Below are positions 24,302 to 36,300 of a stretch of DNA of 64,000 nt, in pieces. Source of the stretch: Aporrectodea caliginosa (lineage: Eukaryota > Annelida > Clitellata > Crassiclitellata > Lumbricidae). The DNA lies in assembly GCA_020284085.1 (NCBI GenBank), contig JACEVL010000800.1, positions 965,334 through 1,029,333 on the forward strand, in the 5' to 3' direction. Position numbers and translations under genes: made by a program. Every line of letters starts with the position of its first letter. Within the stretch, counting starts at the first letter, position 1. The notes beneath the pieces were generated by a model that saw only the letters and a program-made list of their open reading frames with translations, searched no databases and was not told the origin of the DNA.

Positions 24302-27300
24302 TTATTCGATTATTTTTTCGATGAACTCTAGCAGACGACGAGCATACTGGTCTGGCTTGGCGGTGGAAATTTCAGCTCCTGCACCATGCTTCACAGTCTT
24401 GGCTGCCTGTGCTGTGCGCTTTTTCACGCCATAATGAGTCAGGATGTCAATCAAGGCAATGAAGTAGATTTCAGCTCGAGGACATTCTAGAAATGGGCAC
24501 AAACTTTTAATCAAGCGAGTATGTGACAAGAAAGTCAAATGTATACATACACAAAAATACATTCATCATGATTAATCTCATCCATTTCAATGAGTCAGAG
24601 TTGGTCCTTACATCACAATTTACATCACCTTGTTTCATGCTGCATTTTCTAGTAGGCTGTTTTCTTCCTCTCACTGAATCCAAGTTTTGTTTCAAATGGA
24701 CTGACCCCGGATTTTATTTTGGCTTTCCACCACACAGACCACTGATAGAGGCCTGGAGCATTATTAGTGGGATTAGTTGTATGTTACTTCAATTCCTATA
24801 AGGTCCTGTGACAACCTCGGTCTGGCTAGTGTGTCAACACAACAGCAAACTAACCACCATCATAATGCACAGGGAATCACCTGCTGCTTGCTTCAAGTCA
24901 AGGATCATAGTAAGTTGGGGATATTCAGTCAGAATTCGAAAAAGTCATAGAAACCAGAAGACTGGCTTTTACACTAAGAACTGACAGAACACATAAAACT
25001 TCTTATCTGTAATAAATAATTTTCCAGTGATTTCATCCCTAGTTGCTGTGAAAAGCTGTAGCATTTCCAGTCCTTAATGGATAGGTATGTGGACCTCACC
25101 TAATTTTTCCAAATAGTCTATAAAAGATGTAACACTAAGAGCCTCCAGTTTTTCAAGGTGACAATCTAGGCAAGTTACTTAATTGGTCCATGCACATCCA
25201 GAATACATTTCCTGCAGCTAATCAAGCAACTTTTATGATGGCATACTCTTCTGATAAGCAGCAGATTTTTGTCACACCTTAGATCCCTCAGTAGACGCTG
25301 TCCATAACAGTAACCACCTCAACTCAAGTAGTTATAACTCGTTATTTTAGAAGGCTGACAACATTGCTGTCTCAGCTCAGTTGTAGTTGAGATAGTTACA
25401 AGTAATTGTTAAATAACTTACAGTCCTTCCGGGAATTCAACCTTATAACAGAAAGATGGTGGAGGAGAAAAGACCACGGACAGTCCATCAGGCTAAATAA
25501 TACCCAGAAAATCAGCAGCAAGTCATACCTGCTGTGTAAAAACGTTTGCTAAGAACTTACGATCACTGCATTTGATGGCAAAATGCTCGAGGGTTGAATC
25601 AAGTTCTCCAGTGAAGATCGGTGGAGGAGAAACGACCATTGGACTGTCTGGAGGGGTCGGCACACCGGCGTTACCAGATCCTGGTGAATCGTCATCCTCC
25701 TCTTCATCAGCATCATTTTCCACATCGTTGTCAAAAGAATCATTGCGATCCTGTTCCGTGGCATTGCAGTCATGTATTCCGACCAAGAGACTATAGTCCA
25801 TCAGATGAAGACTAGATAACAACTGCACAACAAAAACAGTCAACTGATAAATAGGTCAACTGCTCGCCAATAAATCTATAAAATTGACATACTTACAAAG
25901 CTAATAAATGGTTCGTGATGCAGAGGTTCATCAAGTTGCTTGAAACCTATTCAGCCATTAGATAAGTTTGATAACAGAATGCAAACACATGCGTCCAATT
26001 GTCAATTGTTTCACTGAAAATCCAAACTCCTCTACCCAAAACAGTGTTTTGATAATCCAAGAAGTACTCTCTGACTATGTTAAGTCACATTCTATTAGAC
26101 AGCCATGTTTCAGGAACTTTTAAACGTAGCTACAAGGCAGTGTATCAATTTTCCAATACATATATTATTCTAAACTGCTTCTGCTAAATGACTAAATCCT
26201 ACCAGACAAAAGGAAATGACCAAAGAAATTCAGCTGAACTGACTTCAGTATCAGCTTGGATGGTTTCCATGAACTTCTTGCGTTTCTCGTCTCCGACCTG
26301 AATGAGGCGACCGTCACTGAGAAAGTCATTGTCTTTGTACGTCGGTAGACCCTTCGCACGTTCTTTCTCGCTTGCCTGGCGGGCAACTGTTGAACCCTAA
26401 GAGACAGAATTTACATGCAATTATTACTTCTGTCTTCACTGTAATATACAGCATTACTGCTACGGCTAAAACGCGAGCCTTTGCCTTCATTGGCCCTGCA
26501 CTATGGAACCACCTTCCTCCTTTGACACGTTCCTGTTTATTAACTGGTGGGCCAAGTGCCTCTTTTCATTGTCTCAAGACCTCTTCCTTTTCTCTGGGTC
26601 TCTCGCACTGGAAGCGCCTCTGATTGGTGTGCACTGTGAGAGGTGCTATATAAATTGATAGATACAATACAATACAATGTAAATTCTGACAAAATGAAGC
26701 ACATAAAATGGAACCAAATTTTTTTAAATTAGTTTTAGAACACACCAAGACTCATGATAATGAATCATCGTTGGAACTTGATATAGCTCCCAACCTTAAA
26801 AGGAGGTAAGAGCACACTTGATCAATCTGCCAGTGTTTTAAAACAGGTACATCATATTAGCAGTCATCAAGGAGTCTTACAAACATCCAAAGAAAATTGA
26901 CTGCAGTCTCAGCTGAATATAACATGAAATAAGTTTTTAAAACCTGCACTGACTAACCTTAAGGTCGTATTTTCTGTGAATTTTAAGCCTAGGGCTAAAG
27001 ACATTACGAGTGACTACAAGGTACGTCTCGGAGTCATTAATCGTGACCCTGTACATGCCGAGATACTGTGGAAGCAGGGTATCAGCATGACGCTCAACAA
27101 TGTACTACAAATGAACAGCATAAACACAAAAAAGTTAATATCATACAACAAACTACATGAAAATTTTATTACTTGTGTGATACAGCACAATTACTATAAA
27201 GCAGAACAGCAAATTCAAGCAAGACTTAGTGGAAGCACTCATGCTGTGTGTCAGGTCTTTAGATGACAAGGTATGAATCAGTATCCTGCGACCTGAGCAT

Positions 27301-30300
27301 CTCATGATTTGTTGCTCTGCTCAAATTGCTGCTTCTCTTCAGCCACAGGTCAGAGCACAACTTCTGACAAATTAGCCTACCTTCGAGTGATTCACATGGA
27401 AAAAGCTTAAATCATTATCACAATTAATGGGAAAGAACTGTAAGATTCCATCACCTGGTGGTATTCCTTGAGTATCCGATGCATCTCGGCAACTTGTTCA
27501 TTTTGTATCGTTTTAATAAATAGCTTCTTATCGTATGAGACAAGGGCCCTGCTTCCACCGCTGCGACTCGGTTCCATATCCAGTGGACAGTCCTTGGTCA
27601 GTGACCTCTACAACATCACGTGCAAATCATATTAAACTCCATACTCAAAAAGCAAGACAGTTGAATCAATCCAACAGTATGGTCTACATACCCTAGATTA
27701 AACTCAAAGCGGGCTTGAACCACCAGATAGTCTCCTTCAAACAGAATTCTTTGTCTTTGTTACTGTTCTCATTCACAAACCTTAACAATAACTAACGTAC
27801 TTTCAAAAATTTCAAATCTATGTTTTCATAATTATTCATACCTTATGACAAGTAAATCCTATATTTTATACTGTATAGACCGAATATTAAATAAATTTTA
27901 TAACATGGGCATTGGGCCTCAATTACTTACTATACTTGTCATCTTTTAATAGATATCATCTTACAGGGTTTAAATAATTCAATTTAATAATTCTTCTCAA
28001 ATTTCAGCCATGGCTTCAGAATTCTAGGTCTTTATCTCAGTTAATGCGCAGTACATACCAGATACGACTCATCGTCAGTGTTGAATCTTTCTCGCAGATT
28101 TCGAAAAACTATGGGACAATATTCCTTGAATTTGAAATGACTTGGCATGTTTTCTCTACAACAATCATAATGTTCAAAAACTCACAACGTACAGCAGTGG
28201 TTTTCAACCTTTTTGTAGTGATAGAAAGATACACAAAGTACTCATTTGCTCACGAAACCCAGCGTGTTTCACCCGTCCAATTTTTCAACAAATAAAATGT
28301 AAATGTAACTTGTAATGGTCGGAAAATAACGTAATAACGTTAAATATTTTAATGCAGAATCATATCACGCAAGAATGACTGAAAGCTGTTAAAAATTCTG
28401 CTCATTGCGAATTCTTTGTGAATTCAGTTGTTTTTTAAAATTTTATACTGAACTGCAGCAGAACCCATTGTCAACCCTCTGAAACCTATAGGCTCCAGTG
28501 AACGAATCCCCTGTTGGAAACCACTGCCATACAGCATATAATTTTTGTCTCACAATATTCTACATCTTGACAAGCACATAATAATAAATGTAAACGTAAA
28601 CTTCTACAAATTTCTAAATATAATATTCCAAAGAAAACAGCCATCAGAATCACTTGCTTAACCAGCCACTGCTACAAACTAGTCACTCTTAGTCTGATGA
28701 TTACTTTACGCAATACAGGAAATGTGAAATAATTAAGAGATGGACTCTGTTTATCACACTCACTTGTTGAACATATGGTTATCAACCCGAGTTTTTGTGT
28801 AGGCCTTGAAGTCATCTGGCATAAGCATAACTGGGATGTTGACATGACTCAGCTCAGAGATCTAAACAGACATAACCATATATATTTCTGCTTTAACAAT
28901 TACAACTTTAAACATAAAATATCATGCTGCAAACAAAGCATACTTTGCGTCAAAGTAAACCACTGGAGGAAACCAACAATTAACCAAGAGTTGTTCTTTG
29001 CTCTATCGAGTAACACGATAGCAACAGTTTATATTCACCAATTGATGAAAACCATTTTATTTTATTTTAACAATGTTACTTAGGAAATTGCACTGGTTCA
29101 CAAAGACTGTGGAAGGAAAACAATATACAGTTAGTAGTGGTCCTATCCTAGAAAGTGGAGGAAAATATTGTACAATTAGTGGTAGACAACACTTGTGTCC
29201 TGATTGATTATCATTTCCTGTCATGTATTTAATGTAAGTATTCACTGTCTGCTGTTTATTTCTGTAAACAAGTATTTCTAATTAGGAGAGCTCACTATCA
29301 CAATTTTAACTTAAGCTATTTAAGAATGCAGTTCTGTCAGTAATTCTCTTGAAAGGGCCAATTACTTATCCATACTTGTAAACAATATAGTCACACCAGA
29401 TTGTGAGAGAAAGTAAAGCACTTGCATGCTGCTGGAAACATTATTGAAAAACCAAGGAAGTAATTAATCAGAAAATAACAGAGTAAGTTCTCCAGATTGG
29501 AATAAGCACGTCATCCATCAGATATGATTTTCCAGTATTGTTTTTATGCCCTCTGCATGTCGTTGTGAAACCACTTACCGATGACTACTTGCTTACATTC
29601 AAAGTTCTTTCAATTGCTTGCAGTCTAATTTCTCTCACAGTCTGGGCCATATAGTCTACAACTAGGGCAACTAGAGATGGTTGTAGCTTTAGGATTACCT
29701 TAAATTCCAACAATAGTACTATCATATTCTGCCAGAGATAAAATTCAAACATTTGCATCGCCCATAACAGGTATAATATATAGTATGACTGTCCTAGACT
29801 GGGACAAAATAGAGCACGGTGCAAATCGCAGGTCACGCAAGCAATTAATCATGTGAAAGAACTTTCACTGGATAAAGAAATTATTAAGTGGGTGCATTTC
29901 TGAAATACATGTTGAAAAATGAATGAACATCTGCAATGCACCAAAATGCATTTTGCCAGACGAATGCCCAAATATCTTGCCAACAAATTGCAGCTAATGC
30001 CAAATTGCCTTTTCCATTTCATTTTCACACTCATCTACTTGTTCTCCACATTTTGGATACTGAGACATTTTTGGGGACTGTTACCAAATGTCAGAAAATT
30101 TCATCTGATGATACCTAGAACCACAACTACTCAAATGCTCCTATTCCTGTCTTTTGAAAAAATTGCCATTTCATTTTTCAGAAGATGGAAAGAGGCACGT
30201 TTAAATACTAGTGGTTATAGGTATAATCAGATGAAATTTGGTAATATTCAGTAACAGAACCCCAAAATGCCCACACCCCAGCCGTGTGAAGGTCGCAACG

Positions 30301-30564
30301 CTCTATTCTCTCCAAGTCTGGGCAGTCACATTGCTTATACATAATCGGCCTCGGGCGACGCAAACTTGAATTTTACCCTTAAGATTTATAATGGCAGTCA
30401 AGCACTGTGAGATTATATTTATTTCCGGAATTATGACAACAGCTTACCGAGTGATTGATGCCCCACATAAACACACTGAAAAGGGGTTCCTTCGCCCGAA
30501 ACAGTCGTAGCTTCGGCCTTACGGCCTTGATGTGCTTCTTCTTCTGTTTCGTTGAACCCGACAT
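24302..30564 (-). CDS. PIP4K2: Phosphatidylinositol 5-phosphate 4-kinase type 2 (PIP4K2)
   Basis: Lipid kinase that phosphorylates PI(5)P to PI(4,5)P2 at cytosolic and internal membranes (family knowledge). Eight exons: 30448-30564, 28764-28861, 28059-28155, 27455-27607, 26958-27104, 26244-26396, 25561-25822 and 24302-24486. They give 1212 nt, that is 403 residues plus stop; human paralogues are about 405-420. Recognisable blocks are [62 protein letters not shown], the kinase motif DLKGSTVAR at about 202-210, [11 protein letters not shown] at about 263-273, an acidic insert, [10 protein letters not shown] (metal-binding Asp about 356), and the activation-loop segment [14 protein letters not shown]. 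An in-frame upstream ATG at 30571-30573 would add three residues. The terminal exon's stop codon overlaps an AATAAA. One gene cannot be assigned to the A, B or C vertebrate paralogue. Confidence 0.96.
25422..25492 (-). other. Possible cryptic or decayed exon in last PIP4K2 intron
   Basis: A 71-bp segment has an acceptor-like TTATTTAG before it and a consensus donor GTAAGT after it. Part of it (GGTCTTTTCTCCTCCACC) resembles the proline-rich part of the preceding exon (GGTCGTTTCTCCTCCACC). In the phase set by the upstream exon it would hit TGA at its second codon. It is therefore either a decayed partial exon duplicate or a poison exon. Confidence 0.3.
26425..26680 (+). pseudogene. LINE ORF2 C-terminal remnant and 3' tail
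   Basis: A plus-strand frame reads [19 protein letters not shown], then [10 protein letters not shown], matching the 'F...GP.LWN.LP' and 'FK..LKT.LF' blocks at the C-terminus of L2/CR1-type reverse transcriptase. It ends in GCTATATAAATTGATAGATA and (CAATA)n. It lies antisense in a PIP4K2 intron. Confidence 0.7.
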
Positions 30565-30669
30565 CTTTTCCAAACAGCCAGCAACTGGCTCGCCTCCTCG
30601 ATTCGGATTCTAATCCGAATAAGTTGAGGAAACGCGAAATTCTAACAAATCTGTAAACACACCAACTGC

Positions 30670-30679
30670 AAGATGGCGG
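30670..30679 (+). promoter_or_regulatory. YY1-like promoter/start element
   Basis: AAGATGGCGG lies about 105 bp upstream of the PIP4K2 start, between it and the plus-strand gene at 33.4 kb. The motif matches the YY1 consensus often found just downstream of TSSs. The ATG in it opens only an 11-codon frame (MAEVQRSIPYP) unless spliced, and its possible donors leave the wrong phase for the exon at 33366. Function is inferred. Confidence 0.35.
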
Positions 30680-30765
30680 AAGTACAACGCTCCATTCCGT
30701 ATCCGTGATAGAATGCCAATTTCGTCGAGTAAGTAAGCAAGTTACGTTTAGTTGAAACGACAGTC

Positions 30766-31130
30766 ACGTAATCGTAATCGTAAAGTCCAAATTTCTAAAG
30801 CGCTACTCTAAAGCTAAGCGTAAAGCACCGGCTTATTCACGAGCGCTGCGTCGTATCAGATGGTTGTCCAGAGATAGATGTCCAGTGGAGGTCAGAGTCC
30901 ATTTGCCAGAGATACCAGAAAGAGGCAGAGCATCTGTTGCGGCGGCAAGACGGGTTTCGTTGAGGATGAGAAAGCTGAAAAGCAGATGATCGGATAGAGT
31001 GGGGTACGAATTCTTGAAGAGGTAAGACTTCAACCTGAAAGTGATACCTATAGAAGCTTGAGGCAGATGACAGTGAGTGAGTAGTGGTAATGTGGAGGAA
31101 TATACGGAATTCAGATGGTAGCTAGCTCAG
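30766..31130 (-). pseudogene. LINE 3' end with (TTACGA)n tail, copy 1
   Basis: Read on the minus strand, it encodes a remnant containing LFKNSYPTLSDHLLF, like LFKNSYPDSPYP at 60.8 kb. It then runs through the shared 'gagcgctcgtgaataagccg' segment into a tail of TTACGA hexamers at 30766-30783. C-terminal fragments of this type belong to L2/CR1-like LINE ORF2. Confidence 0.7.
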
Positions 31131-31131
31131 T

Positions 31132-31240
31132 CCAGAGTCGTAATCGCAATCGTAAACTCCGAGCTTCTAAAGCGCCACTCGAAAGCCAAGCGCAAGGCAC
31201 CGGCTTATTCACGAGCGCTGCGTCTTATCGGTTGTTTTAA
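31132..31240 (-). repeat. LINE 3' tail, copy 2, tandem to copy 1
   Basis: A second 3' end of the same family begins again with ATTACGATTGC hexamers (about 31138-31152), followed by the 'caccggcttattcacgagcgctgcgt'-type core. It is truncated after about 100 bp. Confidence 0.7.
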
Positions 31241-32522
31241 CATTCCTCAATCCGTTGGGTCATAGGTTTCCGAGTGGGTCCATCCTTATGCACTGACCCT
31301 TCACCTATCTGTGCCGATGCCTATAATTATCGTGAGCTGGAGATCGGGCTAGAGGTCAATAGGTTTATCACAATTTTATACTGTGCGTTTATGCAAGGCT
31401 GTTGTTCGGCTAACTGTGATTACCGTGCGAGTTTTAGACCACTAATTATAGCCTTCGTATCGGTATTGAGCCGCACTTCCGGAATTAGGTGCGTATCCAA
31501 TAGCAACCTGTAAACAAGGACGATTGAACAGGTACCTTGAGTAGAAATAACACTTCAGTGTGAAGTGTTGTCGAGTGTCGAAGGATCTAAGAACTTTTAT
31601 CGAAGTTACATTAGGTCATTTCAATTGAAGCTTTCGTGGCGATGTTTCTTCCGCGTTCTAGGACTAATATGGAAATGGGCTGTGGAGAAGTTATCACTCC
31701 TTTGCGTCGCAGGCCTTTCGAATATTCAACCGATGTTGGTCGAAACTTTTCCCACCCAGCAACTTGCAATCACGGGAAACGACATGCATATGAAAACCTG
31801 TTCAATCCAATCTCAGGTATTCTTTCGAAAACAAGACTCTATTTCAATCCATATTCTATTTCTACGGGCTCTCGTGCAAAACTTGTCTAGTTAAAGCACG
31901 TTATAAATGTCTAATTGTATTGTATTGTATTGTATTGTATTGTATTTAAAAACCTACAGCTGTGCATAATTATGGTTCTTGAAAGGCGGTATAGGTCTAT
32001 ATATTATAGTCAGATGCAGGCGATATGTGGTCACAGATTATGCTTTAGACAGCATTTTGATTAAGATAAGTTTTGTATTGGCCAGGGCCTATAGTAATAA
32101 TCTGCCTGACAGACAATTTAAATGACTGCTTTGGTTTTGTATCAAAATAGGTCGGCTGCATTTAGTTCATAATCTTGTGATCTATAGCAATACCAACTGA
32201 TACGTTGGAGCATTTACAATGGCCCTCAATCCCTCCTGTGTTATTTATTGGTTCACACTCTTCCTTCATTGCCTGCCTGCATGCATACATGCCTGCTCTG
32301 TATATCTGCCCGTTCATCCATCCATCCATGTCCATACACTAATTACAGTAACATACATACATAGTAATTACAGTAATAGAATCAGCTTTTTATTATGTTA
32401 CAGAGATTTATATAGCGTCCCTTCTAGGTTACTACTCAGAAGCGCTCCCGACCCAACCCCAGCAAAAAAGGATGGTCTTAAGGCTGTCATAAAATGCTTC
32501 TGAGTGAACCCTAGTCATCTTG

Positions 32523-32650
32523 CTATGTATGTATGTATGTATGTATGTATGTATGTATGTATGTATGTATGTATGTATGTATGTATGTATGTATGTATCT
32601 ATGTATGTATGTATGTATATATGTATGTATGTATGTATCTATGTATGCAT
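32523..32650. repeat. (TATG)n microsatellite
   Basis: A nearly pure TATG run with a few interruptions. ORFs reading MYVC repeats are artefacts of it. Confidence 0.97.
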
Positions 32651-32684
32651 GTATTTGTGCATGCATGAATCTAGACTCTTAATC

Positions 32685-33115
32685 ATCATCATCATCAGGA
32701 TCCATGGGCCGAAGGCCCGTAGGTGTCCAACGCTTGCATCAGATCCATGGGCCGAGGCCCGCTTTTGGAGTCCAATGCTTGCATTGGATTTCATACGTAT
32801 TTTTTCTTTACGAACGGTGTATCTGCACCCATCCGTTCGACCTTCACACTTCTCCCTTAAAGAGAGTTCCAGGCTTAGGACTGGCTCTGATATCCACTAT
32901 CTTGTGGTATCAGAGGCGGCGATGCCGCCCACGTTTGCCAGCTTTTTCAGGGTTCCTGCTGAGCCTGTCCACCTCGCGTAGCGCCCTATAGGTGGTACTT
33001 CAGCCAAGACCTTCACCACTGATGGCATAGCCTCAGCAGGCACTCCCCTACTTACTGTTGCCACCCCCTCACCACGTTGAGGTGTGAGTCGGACTTTGGG
33101 AGGGCGAGACTCTTA
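32685..33115 (-). mobile_element. Probable non-LTR retroelement 3' region with (TGA)n tail
   Basis: On the minus strand the segment ends GGCCCATGGATCCTGATGATG followed by GAT repeats (32685-32697), and a second degenerate copy of the GGCCCATGGATC box lies 36-45 bp upstream. The body is GC-rich compared with its surroundings. A GC-rich body, a simple 3' tail and absence of terminal repeats fit a non-LTR retroelement or SINE. The family is not recognised. Confidence 0.45.
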
Positions 33116-33365
33116 ATATAACACCTTTTAAGTAAGTTATTTCTCAAAAGCACTGCACCCACTAGCCTTAGTTGTGCTAATATTCATTAGCAAGTTCATA
33201 TGTATTCACAAGTTCTCATTTAGAGCCTAACTGGAAACACAGAACCCAGCCAATGATGGATTTCCTTTTTAGGGCTGGGGCTTACGCTAGAAGTCCAGAG
33301 CAAACTTTGGCAGGTTCTCTTTTTTTGGCTATTATATTCAGATATGTTTATGTAAATTATTGTAG

Positions 33366-36300
33366 GTTTCTTGGCAGCTGGTTATACACAAATTGCAACT
33401 CTTGATCAGGTCAGTGACAAGCCTCATGCATTGATGCCTCAATGCTCTCATTCTATAAGAGTTCACTGTGTCTCAGCTCCACCAGACACCAGGAGAATGA
33501 CAGAGCGTGATCCAGAAGGTCCTTACCTCTGGAATTCTAGGAGACTTCTCGATGCTACAATTCGTGCCAACCTTAAAAGTATGCTTTTTCTGTTGCCCAT
33601 CTGCAGTTGAGGTCTTTTGAATTTCTGTAAAATCTATGAAAAATTAGTGTATTTTATATAATTGTACTTGCAGAAGAACATTTGTTGAAGTGCTGCTTAA
33701 AATCCCCAAAGGAAGTTGTTACCTGTTCTAACTCTTTACTCATTCCAAGCAAATGCAGTAACATTCTACTGTTATAAATCTTCTATTCCTAGAATGAAGT
33801 GTATGCATAAAGGTGTCTAAAAATCTATATAATTGTAATCGTAATTGTAATCGAACATTTATATATAGTACCTTTAAGCAAAATAAATAAATGTATCTAA
33901 GCAATTAGTTAGTAATCCTTAAGAACCTCTTTAAAGCTTACAGTTTGTGTTCATTTAATGTGAGAGGTGGTGAATTAGAGCTAGAATTCATCAGTACAGA
34001 GCTGGATACTTCTGCTGGCTGGCTGATAAAAGCAGAATGTCTTAGACCAATTAAAACACATTACAAGGTTAATGACTGAAACCATATTCCCTACTCCTTG
34101 TGTGATAGAATGCCATGATCCAGTTAAACAAGATTATCCGTACACATAAGACTACCGGTAAACGGATTGTTAATATAGGGAAGACCAGGCGCTTAAGCTA
34201 GTCCTGAGGCAGCCATGGGTATAAAGCATTGGCCACTTCCTTTTCTTAGCCTCTTCATATGAGGGTGGATGGCCAGTCCTCTCCCTTGGTGTCTCATCTT
34301 CCCACTGACAGTGTACGGTGAGTGTACTCATTATAGCTAAGTTTTCCAGAGGGTGCAGGTTGAACAGAACTCTCGAACCAAATTTCTGCCCTGATAGATA
34401 TTTGAACCCCCAACCTCTCAATTGAGTCCAGCATGCTAATCACTGCACTATCGAGCATCCCATTATAACATACCAAAACCCAATCATAGAAATCCTTTTC
34501 CAACTTCTAAATGATGATGCAGGTACAATGTCCAATACCATAATCAGTTTATCATAAGACACCAAAAGAGACTTTCTGGTTATGGGTACATGTATAATAC
34601 ATAGAATGCCAAATCCTATGTTTGTTCACTATTTAACCTCTGTGATGGTTGCTGGGCTTAATGTTCACTAAGTCAAATAGTACCAACTGAAGAAAGTAAC
34701 TATAGTTGAAAACAACGTTTTCACTATAATTATTTGCTGTTTCTGTTTTTTGTGAAGTTGAATAGCTATTGTTTTTTGACAGATTACAATGATGGTACTT
34801 ATCAAGAGGGCTCAAACATTGTACGTATTAAGCATGAATTGCTAAACTTTGTTGGTACGGTAGTTAAAAGATACTAAAAGAGGAAAATCGGATTCCTGTT
34901 TACTGCTTCAATTTACTTCCCAACATTACCATGCCAGAAATGCTTTATAGTGAATGCCAAATTAAAAATACATGCAGGTAATTTAAAAAATATGACTGGC
35001 CTTCAGGAGTATAATTTTTCTGACAGATTATTGTTGGCCATACTACTGAGCATAACTTTTACAAAGCAACAATTACTAGAATCATAAAGAAAGCTTATAC
35101 AACTCACCACAACAAACTGATTGTGGCTGATTGGAGGAGAGTTTACTTGTTATTTGGACACTTGGTTTGAGCCTGCCTAATTTAGACAACAGCTGTGTAA
35201 CAATATTGAGAAAGTCTTAAATGCGCAATTTTTAAGATAGCTGGCAGTATTTTCAAACAGAAATTTTGTTGCTATAAATAACTGCTCAACTTTCTTTTTA
35301 TAGGAAGATCCCAAGTTCCTAGCCAATCATCCTTTATCGAGAGATGATTTGGCTAAACGATACATGTACAGGTCATCAACACAAAGGTATGATTATATTG
35401 CAATGATTTATGTCTAATGACTAAACGAAAAACCTTTAATACATAGGAAAGGCCTGTAATCAAAGTTTAGAAAACATGATCACCTGTGAAATCTCTGTGA
35501 AAACATGCTTTAATGAACCTTAAAGCTTATGGTGCATGTACCATAATTTATTTTTACATTTGCCAAATTCAGGTCTACATTCACCTGTAGCATATAATTA
35601 GAGAAGTAGGTGTAAGCAGGCCTTCAAATAGTTACAATGCAGGCTGAAGAAGAAAGAATTACATATATATTGGAAAAATTCCAGTTGAAGATGAACTTTA
35701 ATGCAATTTTGTGAGGTTTTTTTATAAGTGATGGTTTTAATCTTGCCATATTTGCATTAAGCTTTATTAGAACAATGCTTATTAATTAATTTCACAATGC
35801 ACAGTGCCTACGAGCAAGTTCCTTGGGACATGAAGCTACATCCAAGGAGGTGGAAACCAGTTAGCACCATGGAAGGATTTTCAAGTCAATCACTTTATCG
35901 TGTACGACCGCCAACTCATCCACCAAGCAACACTTTCATGGTATACTTTGAACAAGTCTTAAAAAAAGGCAGACAAATTATTTATGCCTTAATGAATTGA
36001 AGTATCATAATTGTAAAGTTTTAAAATAGTTGATTCTGGTAATGTTGTCTAGATGAATTAAGTTGGGCAAAATCCCTGTTGATTAGATGCTCTTATACTA
36101 AACGAAGCTGTATTAATATTGTCTAATATTGTCATGGTACAAGGATTAGTTGAATAAAAATGATATGAATGAAACATATAGCACGAGGCAGAAAACTGTA
36201 AGTTATGTTCTGAAAAAACTTCAAAAAGCATTTTCTAAAGTTACCGTAATGGTTACAAATAAAAACTAATTGCAAATCACCTAAACGTATCATCTTCTAG

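Larger units (their letters stand above)
31241..33360. other. Region 5' of the 33.4-kb gene: repeats, no exon identified
   Basis: It contains an unassigned ORF region (31565-31895), a (TATTG)n run at about 31916-31945, a (TATG)n array and a retroelement-like segment (32685-33115). The missing first exon or exons of the plus-strand gene should lie here or near 30.7 kb, but none could be joined in the correct phase. Confidence 0.5.

Noticed and set aside
31565..31894. Plus-strand ORF of 109 codons upstream of the 33.4-kb gene
   Set aside because: Overlapping frames equally open. It ends shortly before a (TATTG)n tail, which suggests a retroelement remnant rather than the missing first exon, and no join to 33366 in phase 1 was found.
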